The notes beneath the pieces were generated by a model, which worked only from the letters and a program-made list of their open reading frames with translations, made no database searches and was not told the origin of the DNA. Shown piece after piece: positions 1-11,140 of a DNA stretch of 64,000 nt; the first letter of the stretch is position 1, and each line of letters begins with the position of its first letter. The DNA comes from Episyrphus balteatus (lineage: Eukaryota > Arthropoda > Insecta > Diptera > Syrphidae), in assembly GCF_945859705.1 (NCBI RefSeq), contig NC_079138.1:8200874-8264873 (forward strand), in the 5' to 3' direction. The position numbers and the translations under genes were made by a program.

Positions 1-1350
1 AACCATAATTGAACCTAATTTAGCTTAAATGGACTTAACTAAAATTTAATTATGACAAATTTTTGTTTCAAATCTACAAATATGCAACAGTCATACCCGG
101 GCGCCATTTTATACTCTGCACCACAAACAAAATTCAAGTTGATAGTCGTGAATATGGAGAATTAGACCAACAAAATTGGAAAAAAAATTTAGTTATTATC
201 AAGTAAAATCAAAAGAAAATAAAGAAAGCCAAGTTTCTATTTATTTATTTCTTTAACGCACCTTTCTCTCCTATACAGGTACCTACCCCCAACTACAATG
301 AATTTAAAGAAGTATAAAAACATAATAATATATAAATCACTTAGTCTACAGTCAGGCCAGGCTAAGGGCGCTTTAGATACAAATGATTAAGTGTGGTAGA
401 TATATATCTTCTATTATATACCTATAAGTATTTACATATCTAATGTTCGTCTAAACGCCTTTCGGATAAGGTACATATATAAGAGTGCTTTACCGTCGCC
501 ATTTTCGTTGTCAGACAGTCGTTTTTATTTCCTAGTTGCTATATATGTACATAGGTATGTAAGCCTTAAAAAACACAACTAAATAGAAAGTATAGAATCG
601 AGTAAAAATAGTAAATCTTTAATGAAATAAAAACTAAAACAAAAATTATTAAACAATACGGTTGGTCGACGAAGAGAGGGAAGGCTGGCTAACTGAAAGA
701 AGTTCAACAGCAATAGCGCACTCCGATCACTTTGAAACATGACATAAGTCCAAAATAGTTAGAGACTGTAACTATACCTCATTATAAAGTTTTTTTTGTG
801 CTTGTTTGTTTATGAAAAATGTATGTTTTGGATTCTTTTTTTTATGGAAAAAAAAAAAACAAAAAAATTAAATCACCGCCTCCGTCACGATCAAAACCAT
901 CAGCGATACAAATCGTGCCGCCCATTTTCTTCGCGTGTCTGGCATAAGTAAAGATCTCATTGGGTATTGATACAATTTACTTTTGTGTGTGTGTTCGTGA
1001 TGGTGTAGGTATATATAGGCAATGACGATAGAGCTGCCATTAGTGCAAGTTTTTTTTTAGTACTTCTAAGTACATTTTCAATTATGTACACTTCATCAAC
1101 ATAAGGAAAGGAATGTTATGTTTGTGTAAATGTTAAGACTTTAAATAGCTCTTGCTCTGCTGGTCTTCTTAACACAAAGGACAATGGGCATTGCAGTGAA
1201 TTAAAAAAGTCATTTTAGAGCTTTATTTCACAAAAAGTGAAAAAAAGTAGTACTAAATATTTTGATTTTACCTTATTTTTTACATTTTTTTTATTAATAA
1301 ATCATTTTTTTCGAAAACTAATAATAGAAATAACTTTATTTTAATACTAG
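1..1350. other. AT-rich stretch without a recognisable gene
   Basis: No reading frame with protein-like composition is seen. The stretch has scattered homopolymer runs (T and A runs near 790-860) and a weak promoter-like arrangement near 476-520, listed separately. It could be intergenic DNA or the intron of a gene whose exons lie to the left. Confidence 0.5.
476..520 (+). promoter_or_regulatory. Weak candidate TATA/Inr core promoter
   Basis: TATATAAG at 476-483 is followed about 30-35 bases later by TCAGACAG at 511-518, which resembles an arthropod initiator. The following 100 bases (rich in A and AC, no in-frame ATG of length) look like a leader. The spacing is slightly long for a TATA box and no coding exon could be tied to it, so this is only a pattern match. 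Confidence 0.15.
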
Positions 1351-1354
1351 ATTA

Positions 1355-1640
1355 AAGGTGGGATGTCTAGCTTTTGAAAAAGGTGAAACACTTTATAGTT
1401 AGTGTTGCCACTTTTTTTTAATATATTTTTTTTTTTCATTTTAAGTACTATTTTATAAAATGGTCAAAAACACCACTTTTGCGCTCGATTTCGACCTTAC
1501 CCCCATATAATAAATTAAAGTACTCTTCAAGACCTTTCATTTGATATGCGTTTCATCACTGTTGAGCAATGTTGTAAGTGGGCCCAAAGTCCATACAAAA
1601 GTGCCCATGGTCCTTTTGTATTTTTTTTAAATTGCGAGTC
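1355..1640 (+). repeat. Diverged dispersed repeat (copy A)
   Basis: This stretch resembles 9425-9680 in order and wording: a TTTTGAAAA block, then GTGTTGCCA, a T-rich run, a TTTTAAGTA block and a stretch of ACCCCC-type sequence. The two copies share orientation but are strongly diverged. No coding capacity is visible. Probably an old transposon fragment. Confidence 0.3.
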
Positions 1641-2135
1641 CAATTGCGAGAAGATTCAAAAGGAAAACCTGTGTAGATGGATATATTAGTACTATTAATA
1701 CGTTATTCTGGCAATAAAACATCCCCTATTCATTATGGCCTATTTTGTTTTATCTGGGAGCAAATGTAGGTCCGTTTTACATTGCGGAAGACACTATAGC
1801 CGGAATCATACAAAATTTCCAAAAAAGGTGATGATCAGTTAAATCAATAACCAGACGACAATTTTACGTGATAACGTCATCATGTCACAAGAAAAAAATG
1901 TTTTTACATTATTTCCAATATAAATTTTATATCATCTAAAAGCTTATTATTTTAGCTAAAAATATTATAATTTATGTACGGCATCTATACAAAAAGAGTT
2001 CAAAATTCTTTAATGCAATCAGTTTCCATAAACTCGACCATGTCGAAATTTGAAACCATGATTAGTCTTCCTTCCTAAAAATAAAAAAAAAAATAAAAAC
2101 TTACCCCTAAAAATAATTAATATTCAGAAATTATA
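1641..2135. other. No feature seen
   Basis: AT-rich sequence with no frame, repeat or RNA signal that I can support. Confidence 0.4.
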
Positions 2136-2136
2136 A

Positions 2137-2156
2137 TATAATAATAATAATAATAT
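2137..2156 (-). repeat. (TAA/TTA)n short tract, possible 3' tail of the retroelement next to it
   Basis: A run of ATA/ATT triplets lies on the 3' side (minus-strand sense) of the frame at 2356-2637. Several non-LTR retrotransposon clades end in short triplet repeats rather than poly-A, so this tract may mark the end of that element. The link is inferred from position only. Confidence 0.3.
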
Positions 2157-2355
2157 TTTATTTGAAATGAAAGCAGATATTTACAAAAGTAATTGATACA
2201 TTTCAGTTTCTTAATATTAACATTCAGTACTTCGATTAAGTGAAGTTTTAACATTACTTATACAAATAAATCAAAAAATATTTTGACATTAACGTTATGT
2301 TGTATGTCAGATTTAGCATGTTGAAAGATTAATATTAATCTGCTAGAACAATTAT

Positions 2356-2637
2356 TCATCTAAATTCATTTATAATTAAATATCGATATTTTAATGCATT
2401 TGATAGATAAAGGTAGAGACTCTCATAATCCTGGTCGTTCAACAAGGTGTAAAATTCTTCCTTTGTTAAAATATAATTTCCCAAGTAATTTTTTCTCATA
2501 GCCTTGTAAATTGGGCATCTTGCTACCAGGTGGAATGTATTTTCAGGCTCATCAAAGTTGCAAATTGAACAAATGCCATCAGAAATGCTATTCAGAAATT
2601 CATATTTCGAAAACTCAAGTCCCAGAAAAAAATCCAT
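2356..2637 (-). pseudogene. Non-LTR retrotransposon ORF2 C-terminal fragment (zinc-knuckle-like tail)
   Basis: The 93-residue minus-strand frame contains the spaced pattern C-S-I-C, then E-x-T-x-H-L-V-x-R-C-P. It is followed by Y, R and leucine-rich sequence. This CxxC...H...C pattern after the reverse transcriptase is typical of the C-terminus of several non-LTR retrotransposon polyproteins. The upstream RT is missing here, and the fragment ends at a stop. It is separate from the jockey-like copy that starts at 2822, since that one has its own ORF end and poly-A tail. A dead fragment. Confidence 0.6.
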
Positions 2638-2815
2638 ATCAAACCCCTATTTTTTTTTTCATTATCATTTTTTTAGTAGGTACATTTTTTTAAGTTTCTA
2701 TAAAAAATGTCGAAGAGTTGATCCTTAAATTGTTTTAAAAAAAAACTCTCCATAACTCAATATTTAATTTTTAAAGAATTTTGTCAACATATCTCGTTTT
2801 TCTAACCAATTTATG

Positions 2816-2821
<6 letters not shown>

Positions 2822-2847
<26 letters not shown>

Positions 2848-5045
2848 TGACGGGAGGAAATCTTCAAAAGACACTTGGCAGTATTCGACACCAAGTAGTG
2901 TGGGACTCTTAACCACTAAAACCACCTCTTTATCAGGACCAATCTTGAGAGATCGACATCAGATTTTTCTTTCTTAACTTTGTAAAATCACTTTGGGGGA
3001 AGTTTAAACTTTTAATACTTTCCCATGTTTTTTTAGACCATAAGCTCATGAGGCTTGGTTCTTCTTAATCTCCGAACATGGTTTCTTGTATTCAAGACGG
3101 ACACCATTTCAGAATTGGTATGAAGTCTCTGCAGTCTCTGATTATGCGATACAGAGTATTTTTTAACAACTTCTGTAACCGTTTCTATTTGTAAGTCACG
3201 ATGTAGATCGCTATTTCTTATGTACCAAGGTGCATTAACTATTCCACGAAGGACTTTGTTTTGGAATTTTTGGATGATTTCGGTATTTGTTTTCTTTGTA
3301 CAGCCCCATAATTGGATACCATAGGTCCAAACAGGCTTTAGTATTTGATTATACAGCATTATTTTGTTTTGGGTTGATAAACCAAGTAACCAGTACATTT
3401 TTCTATATTTCAAGTCTATTTCTTCTCTTTTCTTTTTGATGTGCTCTTTCCAATTTAGCTTTGCATCCAAAGTCATTCCAAGGTATTTGGCCGTATTGGC
3501 GTAAGGTACAGCTTGATTATTAATGAATATTGGAATATTGTTTATCTTTTTATTTGTAAAGTTTATATGTGAAGATTTTGTTTCATTTAGTTTGATACGC
3601 CATTTTTCGGTCCAATCTCTGACTGTGTCGACGGCATTTTGTAGTTTTACTGCTGCCTTAGAGACACATTTGTCGGGTACCAAAATTGCGGTATCATCTG
3701 CAAAAGTAGCCATTATGGTGTGATTCCCAACTGGGATATCCCTTGTTTATAGTAAATACAGGGTAGGACCTAGGACACTTCCTTGTGGTACACCGGCTTC
3801 TATTTTCTTCAATTCCGAATATTCTTGATCGTACCTTACTCTAAACAATCGGTCTGAGATGTACGATTTTAATATTTCATAGTACTGTCTGGGAAGATCC
3901 CTTTGCAGTTTGTACTCAAGTCCCTCATGCCAAACCTTGTCAAAGGCTTGAGCAACATCTAAGAAAATAGCTGAACATACTTGTTTTTCTTCTAATGCTT
4001 TTTCTATTACATCCGTTATTCTATGAACTTGGTCTATCGTGGAATGTTTATTTCTAAAGCCAAACTGATGATTTGGGATTAACCTTCTTTCTTCTATAAT
4101 TTTGCTAAGTCTCTTCAGAAGCAGTTTTTCAAAACTTTTGCCATAATTGGTATAAGCGATATTGGTCTGTAAGACATCATTTCTGTAGGTTGCTTACCTT
4201 GCTTGGGTATGACAATAACTTCAGCAATTTTCCAATGGTGTGGGACATACCGTTGCTTAAGGCATGCATTTATTATATATTGGAGTTTTATGAAGGCTTT
4301 CAATGGCATTTCTTTCCTAACCTGAGCAGTAATTAGATCGTAACCTGTTGATTTTTTATTTGATAGTTGATGTAAATACATACTTTTTATTTCTTTTAAT
4401 CTTACAATTGGTATTTCACTTTCATCTATCTTATCAACAAACTGTAAGCTATTTTCAGCCGCGTCTGTTGGCTTAAAAACATTCGCAAGATGCTCCGCGA
4501 AAAGGTTAGCTTTTTCTTTTGGGTTACCGATCCACATCCTATCTTGAGATTTCAAGGGAGAGTTTAGTAACTGCGGTCTTTTCAGGCGCTTGGCTGCTTT
4601 CCATAGCGAAAAATCGGTCGTTAAATTCTTTAGGAAAGTACTGAGTGAATCATTTTTGAATTTATAAATTTGTTTTTTTAAGATTGTTGCTTATACGGTT
4701 AAGCGTTGTTTTATCATCTGGAAATGTAGTATTTTGCCATTTTCTTCGAGCTCTTCTTTTCTCTATTATCAGCTCTCTTATCTCTATAAAGGATATTTTA
4801 TTTCATTTTGTCTTCTATAAGAAAATGTTGGAGTACTTTCTTCAGCGGACTGTTGCACATCAGCAATAAATTGTTCAACTTCATGGTCAATTTGCTCGAT
4901 TGTATCCATGGGAGATCTTAAATTTATAAAACTTAAAAGCCTTTCTCTAAAATCACTCCAGTTTGTTTTCTTATTTACAAGCTTTGGATTAATTTTTTCT
5001 ATCACTTCCGATTCACTTAGTGATAGAACCACTGGAGTATATGAT
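2822..5045 (-). mobile_element. 5'-truncated jockey-like non-LTR retrotransposon
   Basis: Read on the minus strand, this holds a partial ORF2 (about 5032 to 3031), about 180 bases of 3' UTR, and a poly-A tail visible as 27 consecutive T at 2822-2848. The endonuclease domain and ORF1 are absent, so the copy starts inside the region between endonuclease and reverse transcriptase. That is the usual outcome of incomplete target-primed reverse transcription. The 5' boundary is placed just beyond the first recognisable protein segment and is uncertain by tens of bases. No target-site duplication could be recognised. Confidence 0.75.
3031..5032 (-). pseudogene. Reverse transcriptase (jockey-type ORF2), broken
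   Basis: In minus-strand order, a post-endonuclease linker (5032-4790) ends in an A-E-E-S-T-P type segment. A basic E-K-R-R-A-R-R-K-W stretch follows (about 4760), then the RT fingers with G-Y-D and S-Y-R-P-I-S (4555-4130). The palm carries A-F-D-K-V-W and G-V-P-Q-G-S (4110-3770) and the catalytic F-A-D-D at about 3705, then thumb and C-terminus to the stop at 3031. Known RTs of this group use the F/YADD aspartates for catalysis. Visible lesions are a frameshift near 4790, another near 4130 (a palm sequence continues in a shifted frame), and an in-frame TAA at 3747-3749. It cannot make an active enzyme. Confidence 0.85.
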
Positions 5046-5240
5046 CTGATGACAGGTCATAATCAAAACTAGTTGTTTTATTTTAAAAAATCGTGCGATT
5101 GCAAAATCGGGATAGTAAAAAATTAAAATAAATTAAAAAATGAGAGATTTTTCTAAACGCATTTAATTATAATCTTTAACAAAAAAGTATAATATAAAAA
5201 AAAAATTAAAAAATAAAGAATGTTATATTAAAAAGAAATC
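5046..5240. other. No feature seen
   Basis: AT-rich filler between the truncated retrotransposon and the inverted-repeat element at 5242. Confidence 0.4.
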
Positions 5241-5241
5241 A

Positions 5242-6035
5242 ATTGAATCGTTTATTTCAGAAACGACATAAGTCCATGAGCATAAACTTTTCAGGAGCAA
5301 CAAAAAAAAAACTGTTTTTTACTTAAAATTCCACAACACTTCAAATTTAGAGTATGCCGAGTTATAATCTAGCCTAAGATGCATTTAGAAACCTTTAAAA
5401 TATAAACTTTTTTTTAGGTCTTTGCGGGTTTTTAAGCCTTTAAAGTCGGTGGACTTATGTCGTTTCTGAAATAAACGAAATTTTTGTGGTAAAACTTTTG
5501 TTTTTATTTAGCTATAGTTTTTGAACCCTACTTTCGATTTTAATAAATAGCAGTAGATAGAGTAAATCTTTACCTTTTTAGATGTATAACTTAAAGGCTT
5601 GCGTGTGATGATGTTTGCCAAAAAAAATTAAAACTGGTAAAATGTCATATTATTCAAGAGTTAAAAATGCTGCCACCACCAGAAATCTGGCTATAACTTT
5701 TGAATCTTGAGTACAATTTTAATGAATTTAATAGATATAGATAGAGTAATTCTTTACCTTTTTATAGATATATAGCAAAAGGGGGTGCGTGTCAAGATTG
5801 CTGCCAAAATAATTTAAAACTGGTAAAAAGTCATGTATTTAACAGTCAAAAATGTTGTCACCGGGTGAAAATTTTCCATATATTTTGAACCCTTTTCTTT
5901 CAGTTTTCGTATTTTGGGGGGTCTGACATACTTAATTTTTTTTAGAAGATGAATAACTACACATAAATGAGAAATTTCCAAAAAAAATATTTTGGGAAAA
6001 GTGGACTTATGCTGTTTCTGAAATAAACGATTCAA
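5242..6035. mobile_element. TIR element with internal TIR copy and tandem block
   Basis: The ends are inverted copies of about 35 bases: 5242-5275 reads ATTGAATCG then TTTATTTCAG and AAACGACATAAGTCCA, and 6001-6035 is its complement with one small change. A third copy of the terminal sequence lies inside at 5450-5478 in the same orientation as the right end. Between 5520 and 5890 a unit of about 170 bases (ATAGAGTAA, CTTTACCTTTTTA, GGTAAAA, AAAAATG) occurs twice with divergence. No coding frame is present, so it is probably non-autonomous. No target duplication was resolved. Confidence 0.6.
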
Positions 6036-6420
6036 TTATTTACTTTAAAGTTTCAGAAGAACAATCAAATCGTGATAATCCTATAGATTTATAACATAAA
6101 ATGATCACAACACCTTAAAATAAGTACACACTACACAATCAAAAGAAATTTCATTTAATTATATTCCCACTTATATTTGGATGCATTTCAACAGTTTTGA
6201 TATTTAATTAAATGAAATTTCTTTCACTTGTGAACTCAATTAAAGGTTTTAATCATTTTATGTTTTTATTAAAGAAATACCGTCTTCATAATGTACAAAT
6301 GTATTTTAGGTATATATTCTGTGGGCTTTACGACGCAAAAAAACAGTTTCACTAATTTTTTGTCTATTTCTCAAGATTTTTTTTTTAATTTATGCATTAA
6401 GCATTTAATATGTAAAAAGA
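6036..6420. other. No feature seen
   Basis: AT-rich DNA with one small inverted match (ATTTCATTTAATTA near 6150 and its complement near 6207) of no evident meaning. Confidence 0.35.
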
Positions 6421-6564
6421 ACGGGATTTTCGGTATTTGACGGGATTTTAAAATGCGGGATTTTAAATAAGCGGGATTTCAGAAGACGGGATTTGAAAAA
6501 TCGGTATTTTAGTAGACGGGATTTTGAAACTTTTTTTTCGGGATTTTCGAAAAACGGGATTTTA
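6421..6564. repeat. Irregular tandem array of CGGGATTT
   Basis: The motif CGGGATTT, or the close variant CGGTATTT, occurs about ten times in 144 bases with variable spacers of 5-20 bases. One further copy lies at 8056. The frame through it on the minus strand looks like a protein of R/K-S-R-L-L-K repeats only because of this array, so I do not call it coding. It may be a decayed minisatellite or a cluster of binding sites. Confidence 0.55.
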
Positions 6565-6815
6565 ACACAAAAACATGAAAAAGTACGTATATACAAATAC
6601 ATACCACAGTGAACTTTTTTTCTTAATTGACCTGGTGAAAATCTTGAAAATATGTAGAATAAAATAAAATGCAAAACTTGGTCAGATAAGGAGCGTCAAT
6701 TATTATAATAAAGTTTAATATTTAACACAAAAACAAGAAAAAAGTACGTATACACCACAGTGAACTTTTTTCTTAATTTGATGATACCTGATGAGAATTA
6801 TGAGAGTAAAATAAA
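6563..6815 (+). repeat. Tandem duplication of about 160 bases
   Basis: The block at 6563-6670 (AACACAAAAACA, then GAAAAAGTACGTATA, CCACAGTGAACTTTTTT) reappears at 6724-6815 with small indels. Both copies end in AT-rich sequence with AAATAAAATAAAATG-like runs. The CACAGTGA core also occurs in the dispersed repeat at 41.9 and 43.6 kb. Confidence 0.5.
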
Positions 6816-7088
6816 ATAAAATGACATCCTGGCTCTTAGAATTAAAGTTTTTTATAAAAATGAATGTTGTAGTTTAAATTAATGAAAAGTTTGTAATTCG
6901 AGGTGGGAAATTTCAAGGTCCAGGCACAGTTCAAGCTCTCATTGCATTGAATTGAATAATACCATTTTATAAATATAAATATCACGCCGAAAACTGGTTT
7001 AACTCATTGTGTACAACAAGATGTCCCTAGTTGTACAGATTTGAATACATTTTTTCCGTTTTTTCAATTTAAAGTGGAAGAACAAGTA
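6816..7088. other. No feature seen
   Basis: AT-rich, no frame or repeat that I can support. Confidence 0.35.
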
Positions 7089-7096
7089 CTTGCGAC

Positions 7097-8021
7097 CACG
7101 GTTGCCACTCGCATAAAAAATTTCCTACCAAATTTTTCAAAAAAACCTACCAATTCAAAGAAAAACCTACCCAACGAAAATTTTCGATTTTAAGAGAATA
7201 AATTCTTGTTTAAAAAAATAAAATCCACGACTGGGTCGCACGAACTTGCTCTTGGAGTTAAAGTTGCTTACATTTTTAAGACTTTTTATATAGAAATAAA
7301 ATTCGTTTAAAAAAAAAAAATAAAATAAAATCTGAAATTAAATTGCCCTCTAAAACAAGTATGCAATTTTGATTGATATATTAACGTGCATTTTTAGAAA
7401 AAAAATTTCAAAATCGTTAGAGCCGTTTTTTAAAAAAATAATTTTTTATAAATAATTTTTTGGAAAAAAAGTTTTAGGCTAGGCGCACACATGCGATTTT
7501 AGTCGCGCGATTATTCAGTCGCAAAAATGGATCACAAGGATTTCAATGCCTGTGAACACACATGCTTCCCGCGATTAAAAATTTGAAAATTGTGTTTACA
7601 GTCATTGAAATTCTTGTCATCTAATTTGCGACTGAATAATCGCTCGATCAAAATCGCATGTGTGCGCCTAGCCTTAAAATAAAATTGTAATCCCATTTTG
7701 TAGAAATCACTAATCAAGAATGTGAAATTAGTGTCAACACAAAACATGAAAATGGATGAGTTCAGACACCAACAATGAGGATACTGCGTTTACATACACT
7801 TCTTAATATTATTACTCTCGGTTTAGATGGGCACATTTGTTTGGCACAAGTATTTTGGGTAGATTTGACATAATTAAATTTTTTTTGTCAATTATTAAAA
7901 ATAAAATTATTTTAGAGAAAGAACTTGGAAAAACCTACCAAATTGACTTCAAACCTACCAACCTACCCAAGGTAAAAAAAACCTACCAAACTGTAGGATC
8001 CTACCCACTCCGGCAACCGTG
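7097..8021. mobile_element. Non-autonomous TIR element with 8-bp target duplication (hAT-like)
   Basis: The left end reads CACGGTTGCC (7097-7106) and the right end GGCAACCGTG (8012-8021), a perfect 10-base terminal inverted repeat. Both ends are flanked by the identical 8-mer CTTGCGAC at 7089-7096 and 8022-8029. Eight-base duplications are characteristic of the hAT superfamily and a few others. Clusters of CCTACCA lie just inside both ends in opposite sense (7130-7175 and 7925-7985) and could be subterminal transposase sites. No transposase frame is present. A palindromic element is nested at 7476-7674. Confidence 0.8.
7476..7674. mobile_element. Palindromic MITE nested in the 7097-8021 element
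   Basis: AGGCTAGGCGCACACATGCG at the left end matches the complement of the right end, and the arms continue with GATTTT, CGCGATTATTCAGTCGC and its counterpart GCGACTGAATAATCGCTC. The total length is 199 bases with a short loop. There is no coding capacity. The position inside the larger element shows it is the younger insertion, or that the two moved as a composite. Confidence 0.65.
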
Positions 8022-8029
8022 CTTGCGAC

Positions 8030-8715
8030 GCACAGTGTGACAATTCGCATATTAAGCGGGATTTAATTAAAAAAACAACATACATGAATGTAAACAAAAA
8101 CCAGTTTCTCTTAAAGCCTAAACCTCCCCCTCAATGAATGTGCACATTTTTATGAATTAGAACTAAGCACAACAAGAAAAAGTTTACTTAGAAATTAACT
8201 TTTGTATATTTTTTAGGAGAATGTCAAGTGGATTTTGCTTCTGTTGCAAGTGGTTCGTAAGGTTTAAGGGAAAATTTTATTTTTTATATTTAATATAATA
8301 TTTGTGATTATAAACTTAAGTTTTTTTTTTATAAAGTGTTGTCATAAAAAATGGGGGTGCTTGGAAGCAAAAAATTAGTGAAAAACTAGCTATGTGTTTT
8401 ATGTGTTCATTAGACAAAAAGTATAATTTTACAGTGTTTTTCAAGGTTGAGATCCTTTTTGTTTAAAAGCTGTATATATGTGGAACCAAAAACTGTTTTG
8501 TCTTTTTGCTCACAGGTGCGACACTCATACAAAATTTTTCGTATTCTAGGATGCCAACCGAAATTAGGAAAAAACAAATTTTTGATATTTGGATTTCTAA
8601 AAATCAAAATTAAGTGCTGCGATGCTGTGTTTTAATTCGTTATGGATAACTTTAATAATTTTCATTTTCTGAAGAGACAATTAAGTCAATAAAGGCAACC
8701 TTCAAAACTTTATGC
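8030..8715. other. No gene recognised
   Basis: AT-rich DNA. Small frames exist on both strands at 8410-8635 but they overlap each other and show no family resemblance. Confidence 0.35.
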
Positions 8716-9420
8716 TTGAGGTTTGACGAAAAAATGGCTAAATGTGGTCGTCATAAAGAAAGCTTTGAAAGCAATAATTGTGATTGGTTAAATGAAATCA
8801 TTAAACTGACACAAATTGTTTTAAATGAAATTCCCTTATCATCTATAACATCTTCGTCACAAACCTGCTACATTTACGCAAAAAAAAACCATCTGAAATG
8901 AACATTCAGCCAAACTTTCGCAAAAGGAAGTGGACCAACAAGCAATGTCCTTTGGGTTAAGTCCGCTACACTCTTGGATCCGGTTTATGGAATATATCCT
9001 ACACATCGCTTATAGACTAGATGTTAAAGTTTGGCAGGTTAGAGATCAAGGGAGTCAAGAAAAGGTCAAAGCAAGAAAAAAATGATTCAAGATAGATTTA
9101 GAGCTGAAACTGGTTTATTGATTGATATGCCTACTCAACAGTCCGGCAACACAGATGATGGCAACACGGCCAGAAGATTTTTCAGAGATGAAGAAAAAAC
9201 TGCTGAAATTACAGGAATCGATATTGAAATCATAAAAAAGTTTCACATTATTTAAGAAGCGCTTGGGTCTGGGTATGTAATTGACGTAGATTCCTTTGAA
9301 ACATTTGTAAGAGAAACGAGGGAGCTATATATCAGAAACTATAGCTGCGTTTATATGCCAGCAAGTATTCATTGGTTATTTCAAAAACTATTTATTAAAT
9401 ATCTTGATTTAAAAATAAGA
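8716..9420 (+). pseudogene. Transposase-like remnant of the G-x-x-N-D-G-N-T-A-R-R-F-F family (copy 1)
   Basis: Read in plus sense with frame changes, it starts with a basic C-G-R-x-K-x-S-F-E segment (about 8740). It then gives R-A-E-T-G-L-L-I-D-M-P, N-T-D-D-G-N-T-A-R-R-F-F, A-E-I-T-G and I-K-K-F around 9100-9250. This is followed by G-S-G-Y-V-I-D, R-E-T-R-E-L-Y and Y-M-P-A-S-I up to about 9370. I recognise this order from repeated proteins in many invertebrate genomes, and the G-N-x-x-R-R-F segment recalls the C-terminal part of RAG1/Transib-type transposases. That assignment is an inference. Stops and frameshifts (for example TAA at about 9255) show it is dead. Confidence 0.5.
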
Positions 9421-9424
9421 ATTT

Positions 9425-9680
9425 AGTATAAAATGTTGGCTTTTGAAAATGGTATCATTCATAACTGTAAGTGTTGCCATCGTTTTTAAATATTTTTTTC
9501 TTAATTTTAAGTAATTTTTTTAGAAAATTGCCGCTCCCTCTTAAACGGGGGGAAATTGACACCCTTGTATTTACCTCCTCTACATGAATTCGTTACATTC
9601 TTCACCATGAGTTATCGTACTTTTGCCCAAAAATGACCCCCATTAAACCTATTTTGGTTAAAAATATGAAAGAATATTAA
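9425..9680 (+). repeat. Diverged dispersed repeat (copy B)
   Basis: Second copy of the block seen at 1355-1640. It directly follows the transposase-like remnant, so both might be parts of one old element, but the other copy has no such protein segment beside it. Confidence 0.3.
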
Positions 9681-10085
9681 CAAAATTGTTGTTTAATTTC
9701 ATTTTGTATATATTTGTTATAAATTCTATAAAAAAAAAATCCTCGAAAAGTTATAATCACATTGTGCGACGGCGCGGCGCAAGGTGCACAAAACATTTTA
9801 GCTATCACTTAGGAAGTTACCGTTGCTTTTGTTTACAGCTATTGCGTAATCAATTTAAAATAGTTTTTTTTATATATAAAAAATTTAAAATTTTTTTCAA
9901 AAAAGATTTTGGTATGCTATTAAAGAGGAAATATTATTGCACTCATAAAATCAAAGTTAAAAACATTGGCTAGTTTAAAAACAAAATTTCAAAAACATTG
10001 AAGTTAATAAAACATTTTATGAAATGCAAATGGACTTTGTGACCTATTCAGATTTTCTGTACATACTCAGAATTTATTTCAAAAA
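9681..10085. other. No feature seen
   Basis: AT-rich except for a short GC-rich patch (CGACGGCGCGGCGC, about 9766-9780). No coding signal. Confidence 0.35.
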
Positions 10086-10087
10086 CT

Positions 10088-10870
10088 GAATGCGAGATTA
10101 AAATTAACCCCCTTATGTTTTGGAAATACGTTAGTAATAAACGTAAATCTGACGGTTATCCAGCTAGTATGAACATTCAAAATTCTTCTAGTCATATCCC
10201 AGAGACAATATCTAATATGTTTGCTGATTATTTTAAAAGTGCCTTCGAAGATTTCTCTTCAACAAGCACTTCTTTTATCCCTCCTAACACACTAGAATAT
10301 ACACATATTAATTCAATTAATTTTTCTATTTCTAAGGCTGCTATACGTAAAAATATTTTAAAACTAGATGAATGTTTTAGTCCTGGTCCAGATGGTATAC
10401 CATCATTTATGCTGAAAAAATGTGTGTCTTATATTTCTTATCCATTGTGTATTCTTTTCAACGAGTCTTTAAAATGTTGTAAATTCCCAAGTATTTCGTG
10501 AAGAAAAAATCTACGGTCACTAATCTATTAATTGCAGTTATCTACTTTTTGTTTGGATTCATTCGAAAATCATTCCCAAGTAGATTGCATCTGCACAGAT
10601 TTTAGCAAAGCATTTGATAAATTAAGTCATAAAATACATCTGGATAAATTAAAAAATGACTTAATGATCATTTTGTTATGTGTATTTCGTCTTACCTTAA
10701 AGAAAGATATTATAGTGTTATGTTAAGAAGAAACCGTTCTTGTCAATTTAAAGCCAATTCTGGTGTTCCCCAAGGGAGTCACCTTGCCCCTTTGCTGTTC
10801 ATTTCATTTATTAATGATCTTCCATCTGCGGCTCCCATCAACCTCATCAAATTACATGCAATACGTTGAA
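10088..10870 (+). pseudogene. Reverse transcriptase fragment of a second non-LTR retrotransposon
   Basis: The frame at 10115-10501 has N-M-F-A-D-Y-F-x-S-A-F and L-x-P-G-P-D-G-I-P-S-F-M-L-K-K-C, the usual start of the RT fingers. At 10532-10665 D-F-S-K-A-F-D-K follows (palm). At 10678-10860 S-S-Y-L-K-E-R-Y-Y and S-G-V-P-Q-G-S-H-L-A-P-L-L-F appear in another frame. The segment between the fingers and the palm, with the SYRPIS-like motif, is deleted at about 10500, and the catalytic YADD is missing. It is in the opposite orientation to the 2.8-5.0 kb copy and of a different sequence family. Not functional. Confidence 0.8.
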
Positions 10871-11140
10871 ACTGGATTATCAGAACTATTCACAAAAACA
10901 CTAAAATTGCATTTTGACTATATTATTAAGGTAATGGCACTCCCATCCAATCGACTTCCGAAGCTCACTGCTACGTATGCCCTCCAGAAAAAATCACTCT
11001 GGTTCAAGGAATGGAACTCTCTGGCGATGTACTGCGGTATAACCTTGGACCTAACAATCGAAAACGTCGAGACATGGAAAAAGCAGTTATATATTATTGT
11101 GTCATGTCTTGATCTTGATGAAAAATGGATAAAAGACTAA
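10870..11140 (+). pseudogene. Further fragment of retroelement-like coding sequence
   Basis: The frame ending at 11140 (…E-K-W-I-K-D, TAA) includes P-S-N-R-L-P-K-L and F-K-E-W-N-S-L-A. This resembles post-RT regions of some non-LTR elements but lacks any diagnostic catalytic motif. It joins the RT fragment directly and ends 160 bases before the TATC array. Assignment is tentative. Confidence 0.35.

Noticed and set aside
6405..6674. Basic repeat protein with K-S-R-L-L-K units
   Set aside because: Produced by the CGGGATTT repeat array.
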